Source of the DNA: Alphaproteobacteria bacterium
GTDB lineage: Bacteria; Pseudomonadota; Alphaproteobacteria; UBA7985; JAUIBT01
DNA: 42,066 bases
Direction of reading: 5' to 3'
Assembly (NCBI GenBank): GCA_030428255.1
Contig: JAUIBT010000027.1
Span: forward strand, 1-42,066
A model generated the notes under the pieces. It saw nothing but the letters and a program-made list of their open reading frames with translations, did no database searches and was not told where the DNA came from. Position 1 is the stretch's first letter, and each line of letters opens with the position of its first letter. This document shows positions 9,050-16,588 of this stretch, one piece after another. A program made the translations under genes and the position numbers.

Positions 9050-9061
9050 TTGACCGGTCAA
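9050..9061. promoter_or_regulatory. Palindrome TTGACCGGTCAA, candidate operator for marR/tctC
   Basis: A perfect 12-bp palindrome lies in the 154-base divergent interval between marR and tctC. TATATT at 9063-9068 directly follows and could be a -10 element for tctC, so a bound dimer would sit on the promoter. Palindromes of this size suit MarR-type dimers. The half-site TTGACC also resembles that of RutR boxes, although the spacing differs. Confidence 0.5.
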
Positions 9062-9125
9062 GTATATTTCAACGCCGCACGCTCGGCGGTTTTGGTTTTG
9101 GGGCGGACGTTAAGGAGAATGAAGA

Positions 9126-10097
9126 ATGCATACGCACACACAACGCACCGGCCTGCCGGCTCTGGTCGCCAATCTTGCTTTGGTTTTGGTTCTGGGGGCA
9201 TCAGCGCCTGCGCTCGCGGAATGGAAGCCTGCAGGCCCCATCAAGTTGATCATTGCCTTCACCGCAGGCGGGGGCGCTGACACAATCGCACGCGCGACGG
9301 CTGAAGAGATTGAGAACCGCAAGGGCTGGTCGATCTTGCCCGAGCAAGTGACAGGCAAAGGCGGGCTCAACGCTGCGCTTGCCCTGATAAAGGAGCCTGC
9401 CGACGGCACTGCGATCGCCATGGTTGTCAGTGAGACGCTGGCCTACAACAACGTCGCCGCAGGCAACCCGGTGGAGTTGGACCAATTCACCCCCCTAACC
9501 ACGGTGGCCGGGTTCCAAATGGGAATCGTCGCCAAGGCCGAAAAGGGATGGACCAGTTTTGCCGATGTCATCGCTGCGGCACAAGCCGGGGAGGTAATCC
9601 GCTTTGGCACCATGTCGGCCAAGCTCTCGGACCTGTCCTATTTGCTGGGCGCGGCCAACGGGGTCGAATTCAATACAGTCCAAGTGCGCGGCGGCAAGGG
9701 CGTGCTGGATGGCGTTCAGGCCGGTGACTTGGATCTGGGTTTTATGGCTGGATTGCAGACCAAAGGCGTGGCAGCGGGCGATCTGGTCAATTTGGCCACG
9801 GCCCTGTCGAACCCCTTGGTACAGACTCCAGATGCACCAAGCATGGCCGACTTTGGCGTTGATTTTGATGCCGATGGCTATTTCATGTTTATCGCTCCTG
9901 CGGGCCTGTCGGACGAGGCCCGTTCCGCGTTGACCGGCGCCATCATCGCGGCGGTGAGCGACACCAGCACAAGAGCTGGTGGGGTCATCGCAAAGAGCTT
10001 TGGCGGGGCGCAGACCATCCACGGTGAAGCGCTTGAAACCATGCTTCTTGAGCAGGAATCAAGCAGTGAGGAGCTGTTGGACGCGGTTTCTGAATAG
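9126..10097 (+). CDS. tctC: Tripartite tricarboxylate transporter, periplasmic binding protein (TctC/Bug family)
   Basis: A 323-residue Bug-family solute receptor. Residues 1-31 form a signal peptide (basic start, hydrophobic LALVLVLGASAPALA) with cleavage likely before EWKPAG. The mature protein starts with KLIIAFTAGGGADTIAR, the ligand-loop pattern of the family, and continues with QVTGKGGLNAAL and a DG segment. TAAGGAG lies 9 bases before the ATG. It delivers a carboxylated solute to the TctB-TctA membrane part encoded just downstream. The ligand cannot be read from sequence; neighbours hint at an organic sulfate or its product. Confidence 0.88.
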   Translation: MHTHTQRTGLPALVANLALVLVLGASAPALAEWKPAGPIKLIIAFTAGGGADTIARATAEEIENRKGWSILPEQVTGKGGLNAALALIKEPADGTAIAMVVSETLAYNNVAAGNPVELDQFTPLTTVAGFQMGIVAKAEKGWTSFADVIAAAQAGEVIRFGTMSAKLSDLSYLLGAANGVEFNTVQVRGGKGVLDGVQAGDLDLGFMAGLQTKGVAAGDLVNLATALSNPLVQTPDAPSMADFGVDFDADGYFMFIAPAGLSDEARSALTGAIIAAVSDTSTRAGGVIAKSFGGAQTIHGEALETMLLEQESSSEELLDAVSE

Positions 10098-10102
10098 TCG
10101 CG

Positions 10103-10711
10103 ATGCGCATGTCAAAATTCGACAAAGGCGCGCTGTTTTTGGGGCTCGCCTTCCTCCTGTTTGCGATTTTGGTAGTCTTCGTTTGGGTGCCACTGGATAC
10201 AGAGTCGGGCTTGCTGCAAAAGGTTCGCAGACGCTGGCTGATCGGCGATGCTCTGGCGCCCAGCGTTGCAGGGTTGATGATCGCCGTTGGTGCTTGCGCC
10301 CAGATCTTTGAAGGAGTGACCGGGGCGCAACGAAGGCAGTGTGCGGGGCAACACATCCCGACGCCAGCAGGGGGTTTGACTTCGGCCAACCTGGGCTTTG
10401 CCCTTTGCGCCCTGCTGGTGCTGCTTGCCAGCTTCCAAATCATGCGCTGGTTTGGCCCGGCCGCCGTCGCGCTGCTGGGCGAGCAGTTTGGGATTGAGGC
10501 GAGCTACCGCGCGCTGCGTGATACCGTGCCCTGGAAGTACCTCGGCTATGTGGCGGGCGGCTTTGTCTTGATCCTGGCCAGCGTCGTTGCGGTCGAGCGC
10601 CGTCTTAGTCTGCGCGCGCTGCTGCTGGCGATCTTGGCACCTTTGGTCATAGCGATGCTCTATGACCTGCCGTTCGACGACCTGCTGCTGCCGCCAAACG
10701 GAGACCTATAG
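10103..10711 (+). CDS. tctB: Tripartite tricarboxylate transporter, small membrane subunit TctB
   Basis: A 202-residue membrane protein with about four hydrophobic helices: residues 10-30 (GALFLGLAFLLFAILVVFVW), about 50-65, about 95-112 (LGFALCALLVLLASF) and the C-terminal pair from about 150 on. That is the TctB layout, although the protein is longer than many TctB proteins. It begins 5 bases after tctC and its stop overlaps the tctA GTG start. ATG at 10103 or 10109 are both possible; the ribosome site is weak. Confidence 0.8.
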   Translation: MRMSKFDKGALFLGLAFLLFAILVVFVWVPLDTESGLLQKVRRRWLIGDALAPSVAGLMIAVGACAQIFEGVTGAQRRQCAGQHIPTPAGGLTSANLGFALCALLVLLASFQIMRWFGPAAVALLGEQFGIEASYRALRDTVPWKYLGYVAGGFVLILASVVAVERRLSLRALLLAILAPLVIAMLYDLPFDDLLLPPNGDL

Positions 10712-12333
10712 TGGGTTATTGGGATCATGTGTGGCTCGGTATCGTGGCAGTTTTCACCGCCAACCCGGTTTTCGAGATTTTCGGGCTGCCGATCGGCACC
10801 ACCTTGGTCATGGTTGCGGCAGGATTCGCCCTGGGTATTGTGGTGGGCGCCACGCCCGGCTTGGCAGGGCCTATGGCCATGGCCATTGCGCTGCCCATCC
10901 TCATTTCAATCTTTGGGGTGCGCGAGAGTGCCTTGCTGCCCGTGCTGGGCTTCTTAATCGGCATTATGAAGGGCGCTACGCTGGGCGGCGCGGTGCCAGC
11001 AATTCTATTCAACACGCCGGGCACCCCTGATGCCATGCTGACGGCTTACGACGGCTACCCCCTTGCCCAGCGCGGCCTGGCCCGCAAAGCGCTGAAGACC
11101 GCGCACTTTGCGTCGGCCAGCGGCGACACCTTTTCCGATTTAGTGCTGTTCAGCTCCGCGCCTGTCCTGGCCATCGCGGTCGAGCGCTTCTTGGATCTGC
11201 CCGAGAAGACCGGCTTGATTATCCTTTCGCTTAGTTTCATCGCGGCGCTGGTGGGCCGCTCGCCGGCCAAAGGCTTGATCTCGGCGGGCTTGGGCCTGCT
11301 GGTCGCCTACGTTGGCAAAGGCGAGGATTTCTACCCCCGTTTGTCCTTCGGCCAAGAGGCTCTGAACGACGGCTTTCCCATTGTGACGGTCGTTTTAGGG
11401 GTGCTGATCTTGGGCGAGGCCTTCAAGAGCATGGAGGCGCTGATACGCGGCGGGCCCGAAGCCAGCACGCAGGCCAAGATCGCTGAGGCGACCGATAATC
11501 GCTTTGGCTTTGCGGAGCTGAGGGCCTGTTGGCGCTACATACGCACGTCCGCGGTGATTGGCACGGCGATTGGCGCTCTGCCTGGGATTGGCTCTACTTT
11601 GGCGGCGACCTTGGGTTATGCAGCAGGGAGGCGCGATTGGGCGCGGCGCAATCCTGGAAAGCCGGGATTTGGGACCGGGCGTATTGAGGGCGTGGCGGCG
11701 ACCGAGGCGGCCAACTCAGCGGTGTCGGGCGCGAACCTCATTCCCGTGCTGTCTTTGGGTATTCCTGGCAATGCGGCGGCTGTGTTCTTGATCCTTGCTA
11801 TGGAAAGCATCGGCGGCTTTAACCCTGGACCATCGGTTTTTAAGCTGCACGGCGGGGTCACAGGAGAGGTCGCAAACCCTGAGTTGGTGGTGGTGTTCGG
11901 CATCTTTGCTGCCATGATGCTGGCCAACCTGCTCAATTGGAGCTGTGGCGGGCTGTTTATGCGCTGGGTCGGCGTGCTGGTACACGTCCCTAAGCAATTG
12001 TTATTGCCAGTGGTTTTGCTGTTGACGCTTACGGCCATCTATGTGCAGCTCACCAGCCTGACAGCGATCTATATGACGCTGGGATTCGGGCTGTTGGGTT
12101 ACGTCATGCGGCGGCTAGACATGTCGGTGCTGCCCTTTGTCATCGCCTTTATCTTGGCGCGCAATCTGGAAGATACGGCGCGTCAGGCCTTTGCGGCGAC
12201 TGGCGGCGATGCTTTGTTTTTGCTGCACAGCCCGCTGGCCTTGGCCTTTACGCTGACCGCCGGACTGGTGGTGGTGCTGGCCATCCGCCGGGCGCGGATG
12301 GCCGATCATGAGCCATTGGATCGCGGGCATTAG
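10711..12333 (+). CDS. tctA: Tripartite tricarboxylate transporter, large membrane subunit TctA
   Basis: A 540-residue polytopic permease with about a dozen membrane segments. Family signatures are visible: GIVVGATPGLAGPMAMAIALP near residue 46, FNTPGTPDAMLTAYDGYPLA near 100, the second repeat with GALPGIGST, and EAANSAVSGANLIPVLSLGIPGN near 330. The start is GTG at 10711, overlapping the tctB TAG by one base, with GGAGA about 7 bases upstream. It forms the secondary-active channel fed by TctC. The tctCBA set is the usual gene order. Confidence 0.92.
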   Translation: MGYWDHVWLGIVAVFTANPVFEIFGLPIGTTLVMVAAGFALGIVVGATPGLAGPMAMAIALPILISIFGVRESALLPVLGFLIGIMKGATLGGAVPAILFNTPGTPDAMLTAYDGYPLAQRGLARKALKTAHFASASGDTFSDLVLFSSAPVLAIAVERFLDLPEKTGLIILSLSFIAALVGRSPAKGLISAGLGLLVAYVGKGEDFYPRLSFGQEALNDGFPIVTVVLGVLILGEAFKSMEALIRGGPEASTQAKIAEATDNRFGFAELRACWRYIRTSAVIGTAIGALPGIGSTLAATLGYAAGRRDWARRNPGKPGFGTGRIEGVAATEAANSAVSGANLIPVLSLGIPGNAAAVFLILAMESIGGFNPGPSVFKLHGGVTGEVANPELVVVFGIFAAMMLANLLNWSCGGLFMRWVGVLVHVPKQLLLPVVLLLTLTAIYVQLTSLTAIYMTLGFGLLGYVMRRLDMSVLPFVIAFILARNLEDTARQAFAATGGDALFLLHSPLALAFTLTAGLVVVLAIRRARMADHEPLDRGH

Positions 12334-12460
12334 CGATTGGCCTTAAAGATCGTGGCCGACGCTAGGAAATCGCATCGCACATCACCATATGAGCAAGCAC
12401 AATGACGCTTGGACTTTCCACTAGCGATCTTGTCTTATAAATCCAATGAGGTGTTGCGCC

Positions 12461-13444
12461 ATGCTCGAAGGTCTAATCCTTCCTATCGTCATTCTTTTTC
12501 TTGTGGTCATCACGCTCTGGTCTGGCGTCAAGCAAGTTCCACAAGGCCACAAATGGACCCTAGAGCGTTTTGGGCGCTATCGCGGCACACTGGAGCCAGG
12601 CCTTAATATTATCCTTCCTTACATTGATCGCATTGGCCGCAAGGTCAATATGATGGAGCAGGTGTTGGACATTGATCGCCAAGAGATCATCACCAAAGAC
12701 AATGCCATGGTCGCCGTTGACGGCGTGGTCTTTTACACGGTGATGGATGCTGCCAAGGCCTCTTACGAGGTGTCCAATCTTCATTCGGCGGTGATCAATT
12801 TGACCATGACCAACATACGTACCGTCATGGGCTCGATGGACCTGGACGAGCTGCTGTCTCAGCGCGATCAAATCAACGCGCGCCTGCTGGCCGTGGTCGA
12901 TCATGCCACCGATCCTTGGGGCATCAAGGTGACCCGGATTGAAATCAAGGACATCGAGCCGCCCAAGGACCTGGTCAACGCCATGGCGCGCCAGATGAAA
13001 GCCGAGCGCGAGAAGCGTGCGCAAATCCTGGACGCCTCAGGCGACCGCGAGGCGCAAATCCTGCGCGCCGAAGGCCTGAAGCAAGCAGCGATCTTGGAGG
13101 CTGAAGGTCGTAAGGAAGCCGCCTTCCGTGACGCTGAGGCGCGTGAGCGCTCTGCCCAGGCGGAAGCGGAGGCCACGCGCGCCGTGTCTGAAGCTATCGG
13201 TTCGGGCTCTGTGCAGGCCATTAACTACTTCGTCGCCCAGCGTTATACCCAAGCGCTAGAGAAAATGGCCTCGGCGGACAACGCCAAGGTGGTCTACTTG
13301 CCGCTGGAGGCCTCAAGCGTCATCGGTGCCGTCGGAGGCATCGCGGCGCTGGCCAAGGAAGCGATGGGCGACATGGGCGGCGATGGAGCCGGTGGCACTT
13401 CTGGCGGCTCTGCGGGGTCTGGCCCGTGGGGCGACAAGTCTTAA
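12461..13444 (+). CDS. qmcA: SPFH/Band 7 (stomatin-like) membrane protein
   Basis: A 327-residue protein closely resembling E. coli QmcA. An N-terminal membrane helix (residues 2-20) is followed by VPQGHKWTLERFGRY, IDRIGRKVNMMEQVLDI, NLTMTNIRTVMGSMDLDELLSQRD and WGIKVTRIEIKDIEPP, then a long Ala/Glu-rich coiled coil (about 175-245) and NYFVAQRYTQAL. The Gly-rich tail is unremarkable. Start at 12461 has GAGGTG 8 bases upstream. SPFH proteins form ring assemblies at membrane microdomains and usually pair with an NfeD protein, which is the next gene. Confidence 0.92.
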   Translation: MLEGLILPIVILFLVVITLWSGVKQVPQGHKWTLERFGRYRGTLEPGLNIILPYIDRIGRKVNMMEQVLDIDRQEIITKDNAMVAVDGVVFYTVMDAAKASYEVSNLHSAVINLTMTNIRTVMGSMDLDELLSQRDQINARLLAVVDHATDPWGIKVTRIEIKDIEPPKDLVNAMARQMKAEREKRAQILDASGDREAQILRAEGLKQAAILEAEGRKEAAFRDAEARERSAQAEAEATRAVSEAIGSGSVQAINYFVAQRYTQALEKMASADNAKVVYLPLEASSVIGAVGGIAALAKEAMGDMGGDGAGGTSGGSAGSGPWGDKS

Positions 13445-13462
13445 TGCGAAAGGTCGATTGCC

Positions 13463-13909
13463 ATGCTTGAGTTTCTGGACTGGAACCTCTGGTCGGCCTG
13501 GCATTGGCTGGTGCTGGCTCTGGCGCTGGGTGCGATTGAAATCCTAGCGCCTGCAACCGTCATCATCTGGTTTGCTTTGGGCGCAGGCCTAACATCGCTG
13601 GCGATGTTGGTCTTTCCCGACATGTCGCTGGTCGCACAAGCACTGGTGTTTGGCGGAGCTTCGATCTTGGGTCTGGTGATTGGTCGGCGGCTACTGACCC
13701 GTGACAAAGGGCCAGCTTCGACCTTGAACCAGGGCGCACGGTCGATGATCGGCAAGCAGGCGGTGGTCAGCGAAGCCATCAAGGGCGGCCGTGGTGCGGT
13801 GCGCGTTGGTGATAGCCGCTGGGCGGCTGCCGGTCCCGATATGGAGGAAGGCACGGCTGTGCGTATTGTTGGCGTCCGCTCCTCGGTTGTTGAGGTCGAA
13901 GCCGTCTAG
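13463..13909 (+). CDS. NfeD family membrane protein
   Basis: A 148-residue protein, 18 bases after qmcA. It has membrane segments at about 15-45 and 50-70, then a C-terminal OB-fold (SMIGKQAVVSEAIKGGRGAVRVGDSRWAA to VVEVEAV) as in short NfeD/YbbJ proteins. It is expected to anchor or cap the SPFH assembly and contribute to membrane quality control. The gene order qmcA-nfeD is the standard pair. Confidence 0.9.
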   Translation: MLEFLDWNLWSAWHWLVLALALGAIEILAPATVIIWFALGAGLTSLAMLVFPDMSLVAQALVFGGASILGLVIGRRLLTRDKGPASTLNQGARSMIGKQAVVSEAIKGGRGAVRVGDSRWAAAGPDMEEGTAVRIVGVRSSVVEVEAV

Positions 13910-13982
13910 CGCGCGGCCTGCTCCATTTGGGCAGGAGGTTGTCTGGCCTAAGCCTGCCGAAAAATCCGTTGCATAAGCTCGC

Positions 13983-14005
13983 CGGGCCGATAACAATTCG
14001 GCCCG
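13983..14005 (+). promoter_or_regulatory. 8-bp perfect hairpin just upstream of acyl-CoA synthetase gene
   Basis: CGGGCCGA (13983-13990) pairs with TCGGCCCG (13998-14005) around a 7-base loop. It lies after nfeD and only about 8 bases before the AGGAGG of the next gene. No T-run follows on the plus strand, so it is not a standard terminator; it could limit read-through or affect initiation downstream. Confidence 0.45.
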
Positions 14006-14026
14006 ACTTGCTTCAGGAGGCAGCGC

Positions 14027-15559
14027 ATGAATCCCGCAGAATGGCTCTACCGAACGGCGCTGAAATCGCCCAACGCGCCCGCGTTGTTTGTCGGAAGCCA
14101 GCAGGACGCCAGCTATGGCGACTTTGCTCGGCGGGCGGCGGGGATTGCTGCCGACTTGATTGCGCGCGGCATCGACAAGGGCCAGCAAGTGGCGCTGTTT
14201 TCGGCCAACAACACGCGCTATCTTGAGGCTCTGTACGGCATATGGTGGGCCGGGTCCGCAGCCGTGCCGATCAACGGCAAGCTGCACGCCAAGGAAGCCG
14301 CCTGGATCATTGAGGACAGCGAGGCCAGCCTGGTCTTCGTTGACGCGGCATCGCAGGCAGCCTTGGCCGATCTGGTCGCTTCCGACCGCCCTTTGATCGC
14401 AACACAGAGCCCGGCCTTCGAGGCCATGCGCAGCAGCGCGCCCCTGGAGCGCCCGGCTGCGCTGGAGCCGGACGATATGATCTGGCTATTCTACACTTCT
14501 GGCACCACCGGCACGCCCAAAGGTGTTATGCTGACCTGTGCCAATCTGGCGAGCATGGCGCTCAATTATTTCGTCGATGTCGATGAGGTTAAGGGCGAAG
14601 ACGCGATCCTCTACGCCGCGCCCATGAGCCACGGTGCTGGCCTCTATAATTTTATGCATGTCATGCGCGCCGCGCGTCATGTGGTACCGCTCAGCGGCGG
14701 TTTCCAAGCTGAGGAAATACTCGAGCTTGCGCCTGCACTGGGGTCGGTAACCATGTTCGCAGCACCAACGATGGTGCGCCGTCTGGTCGAGGCCGCCAAG
14801 GCAAAGGGCAGCAAAGGGCAGGGCATCCGCACCATCGTGTATGCAGGCGGGCCCATGTACGAGGCCGACATATTGGAGGCGGTCGAAGTCATGGGTGCGC
14901 GCTTTGTGCAAATCTACGGGCAGGGCGAGTGCCCTATGGGCATCACCGCGCTGTCGCGCCAGGATGTCGCTGATCGCCAGCACCCCCGTTGGCGCGATCG
15001 CTTGGCGTCGGTTGGCCGGGCGCAGACATCGGTTCAGGTGGCCGTTGTCGATGACCAGGGTCAGTCGCTGCCCGCCGGACAAGTCGGTGAAATCGTGGTG
15101 CGCGGCGTGACGGTCATGCGTGGATATTGGCGCAATCCTGAGGCGACGGCCAGGACCTTGCGCGATGGTTGGCTGTGGACTGGCGACATGGGCCGCCTGG
15201 ACGCCGAAGGCTATGTGACGCTGCATGACCGCTCCAAAGACGTGATCATCACGGGCGGCTCGAACGTCTATCCGCGCGAGGTCGAAGAGGTGCTGTTGGC
15301 CCACCCCTTGGTGCAGGAGGCCTCGGTCGTGGGACAGCGCGATGCGGATTGGGGTGAGCTGGTGGTGGCCTTCGTGGTGCCGGCTCCCAGTGCTGAGCTT
15401 GCGCCCGAAGAGCTGGACGCGCTCTGCCTAGAGCGGATCGCACGCTTCAAGCGGCCCAAGGCCTATCACTTTGTCGATGGCCTACCCAAGAACAACTATG
15501 GCAAAGTGCTGAAAACAGAGCTGCGCGCGCGGCTCACAACAGAGGAGACGGCTGCATGA
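14027..15559 (+). CDS. Class I adenylate-forming acyl-CoA synthetase
   Basis: A 510-residue AMP-dependent ligase. The P-loop signature FYTSGTTGTPKGV is at residues 155-167, IYGQGECPMG in the middle replaces the usual YG-x-TE motif, DGWLWTGDMGRLDAEGY carries the ribose-binding Asp, and the C-terminal lysine for adenylation is in PKNNYGKVLKTEL. It activates a carboxylate to acyl-CoA through an acyl-adenylate. A strong CAGGAGG ribosome site precedes ATG 14027. It overlaps the next gene, a 3-hydroxybutyrate-dehydrogenase-like SDR, as ATGA. The substrate is unknown; a short or medium chain or hydroxy acid would suit the neighbour. Confidence 0.85.
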   Translation: MNPAEWLYRTALKSPNAPALFVGSQQDASYGDFARRAAGIAADLIARGIDKGQQVALFSANNTRYLEALYGIWWAGSAAVPINGKLHAKEAAWIIEDSEASLVFVDAASQAALADLVASDRPLIATQSPAFEAMRSSAPLERPAALEPDDMIWLFYTSGTTGTPKGVMLTCANLASMALNYFVDVDEVKGEDAILYAAPMSHGAGLYNFMHVMRAARHVVPLSGGFQAEEILELAPALGSVTMFAAPTMVRRLVEAAKAKGSKGQGIRTIVYAGGPMYEADILEAVEVMGARFVQIYGQGECPMGITALSRQDVADRQHPRWRDRLASVGRAQTSVQVAVVDDQGQSLPAGQVGEIVVRGVTVMRGYWRNPEATARTLRDGWLWTGDMGRLDAEGYVTLHDRSKDVIITGGSNVYPREVEEVLLAHPLVQEASVVGQRDADWGELVVAFVVPAPSAELAPEELDALCLERIARFKRPKAYHFVDGLPKNNYGKVLKTELRARLTTEETAA

Positions 15560-16359
15560 CGGATTTAAGGGGAAAGACGGCTCTGGTGACGGGCTCGGTG
15601 CAGGGTATCGGTTTGGCTGTCGCTAAATCGCTGGCAGCCGCGGGCGCGCGGGTGGCTTTGCACGGCCTGGCAAACCAAGAGGATATTGATGCCGCCCTGG
15701 CCGAAGTTCGCGAGGCTGGGGCGCCTGAGGCGCGCTTTTTCGACGCCGACCTGCGCGATATTCCTGCCGTCGAAGCCATGATGCGTGAGGCCGAAGCCTG
15801 GGGGCCGATTGACGTCCTGGTCAACAATGCTGGCATCCAAAAGACCGCGAGCCTGGAGGAGCTGGACACCGCGACTTGGGACGCCATCATTGCCGTCAAC
15901 TTGTCGGCGGCCTTTCACACCATGCGTCTGTCGCTGCCTGCTATGGCTCAACGCGGATATGGGCGCGTGGTGAATATCGCCAGCGTTCATGGCTTGGTGG
16001 CCTCGGTCGATAAAGCGCCCTACGTGGCAGCCAAGTTTGGCCTGGTTGGCATGAGCAAGGTGGCGGCGCTGGAATACGCGACGGCGGGCTCGCGCACCAG
16101 CGGCGGCGTGACCGTCAACTGCATCGGTCCTGGTTGGACGGAAACCACGTTGATTGAGCCGCAAGTGCAGGCGCGCGCGGCCAAGTATGGCGGCGATCGC
16201 GACAAGGGCGTCGCGGATTTGCTGGCCGAAAAGCAGCCAAGTCAACGCACCTCCTTGCCCGAGGAAATCGGAGCCTTGGCTCTGTGGCTCTGTAGCCCGG
16301 TGGCGCACAACCTTACCGGCACAACGATTCCAATTGATGGCGGCTGGACCGCCCAATAA
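15556..16359 (+). CDS. bdhA: D-3-hydroxybutyrate dehydrogenase (SDR family)
   Basis: A 267-residue classical short-chain dehydrogenase. NAD site TGSVQGIG at 12-19, NNAG at 90-93, catalytic Ser143 in NIASVHGLVAS, Tyr156 and Lys160 in YVAAK, then LLAEKQPS and the terminal PIDGGWTAQ. The VHGLVAS, LAEKQPS and DGGWTAQ segments are characteristic of bacterial 3-hydroxybutyrate dehydrogenases, which oxidise D-3-hydroxybutyrate to acetoacetate with NAD. An insertion around residues 175-182 (AGSRTSGG) is longer than I expect. It overlaps the upstream synthetase, which suggests that the pair processes one hydroxy acid. Confidence 0.82.
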   Translation: MTDLRGKTALVTGSVQGIGLAVAKSLAAAGARVALHGLANQEDIDAALAEVREAGAPEARFFDADLRDIPAVEAMMREAEAWGPIDVLVNNAGIQKTASLEELDTATWDAIIAVNLSAAFHTMRLSLPAMAQRGYGRVVNIASVHGLVASVDKAPYVAAKFGLVGMSKVAALEYATAGSRTSGGVTVNCIGPGWTETTLIEPQVQARAAKYGGDRDKGVADLLAEKQPSQRTSLPEEIGALALWLCSPVAHNLTGTTIPIDGGWTAQ

Positions 16360-16377
16360 CGCGAAGCCGCGGGGCAG

Positions 16378-16408
16378 GGAGCGACGAGCGCGAACCCGTC
16401 GCCTCTTT
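16378..16408 (+). terminator. Possible terminator after bdhA
   Basis: GAGCGACG pairs with CGTCGCCTC with one bulged C, about 16378-16405, followed by a short TTT. The tract is short, so this is only a weak rho-independent candidate, placed 19 bases after the bdhA stop and before the preT control region. Confidence 0.35.
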
Positions 16409-16503
16409 CGCAATATTACACGTATCACCGGCCCCTTTGAGGGTGTGACGCCGGGCGCGGTCTGCTGCCCTGCTTGAGGGGCGAGGGTTGTTCTGGTAAG
16501 ATT

Positions 16504-16528
16504 TTTGATCAAAAGATCAAATTTGACC
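16504..16528 (+). promoter_or_regulatory. Palindromic operator-like site upstream of preT, RutR-box-like
   Basis: TTTGATC (16504-16510), four A, then GATCAAA (16515-16521) make a perfect 7-bp inverted repeat. The core TTGATCAAAAGATCAA agrees at 11 of 14 fixed positions with the E. coli RutR box TTGACCAnnTGGTCAA as I remember it. A further half-site TTGACC follows at 16523-16528. It lies 60-85 bases before the preT start, a position suited to control of the pyrimidine operon by the RutR-like proteins encoded at 19329-20794. Confidence 0.55.
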
Positions 16529-16588
16529 TTCTGTTAAAATAACTTTCGTGCTAGCCTGGTGGCATAAAGATAATTGGGAGTGCAAACC

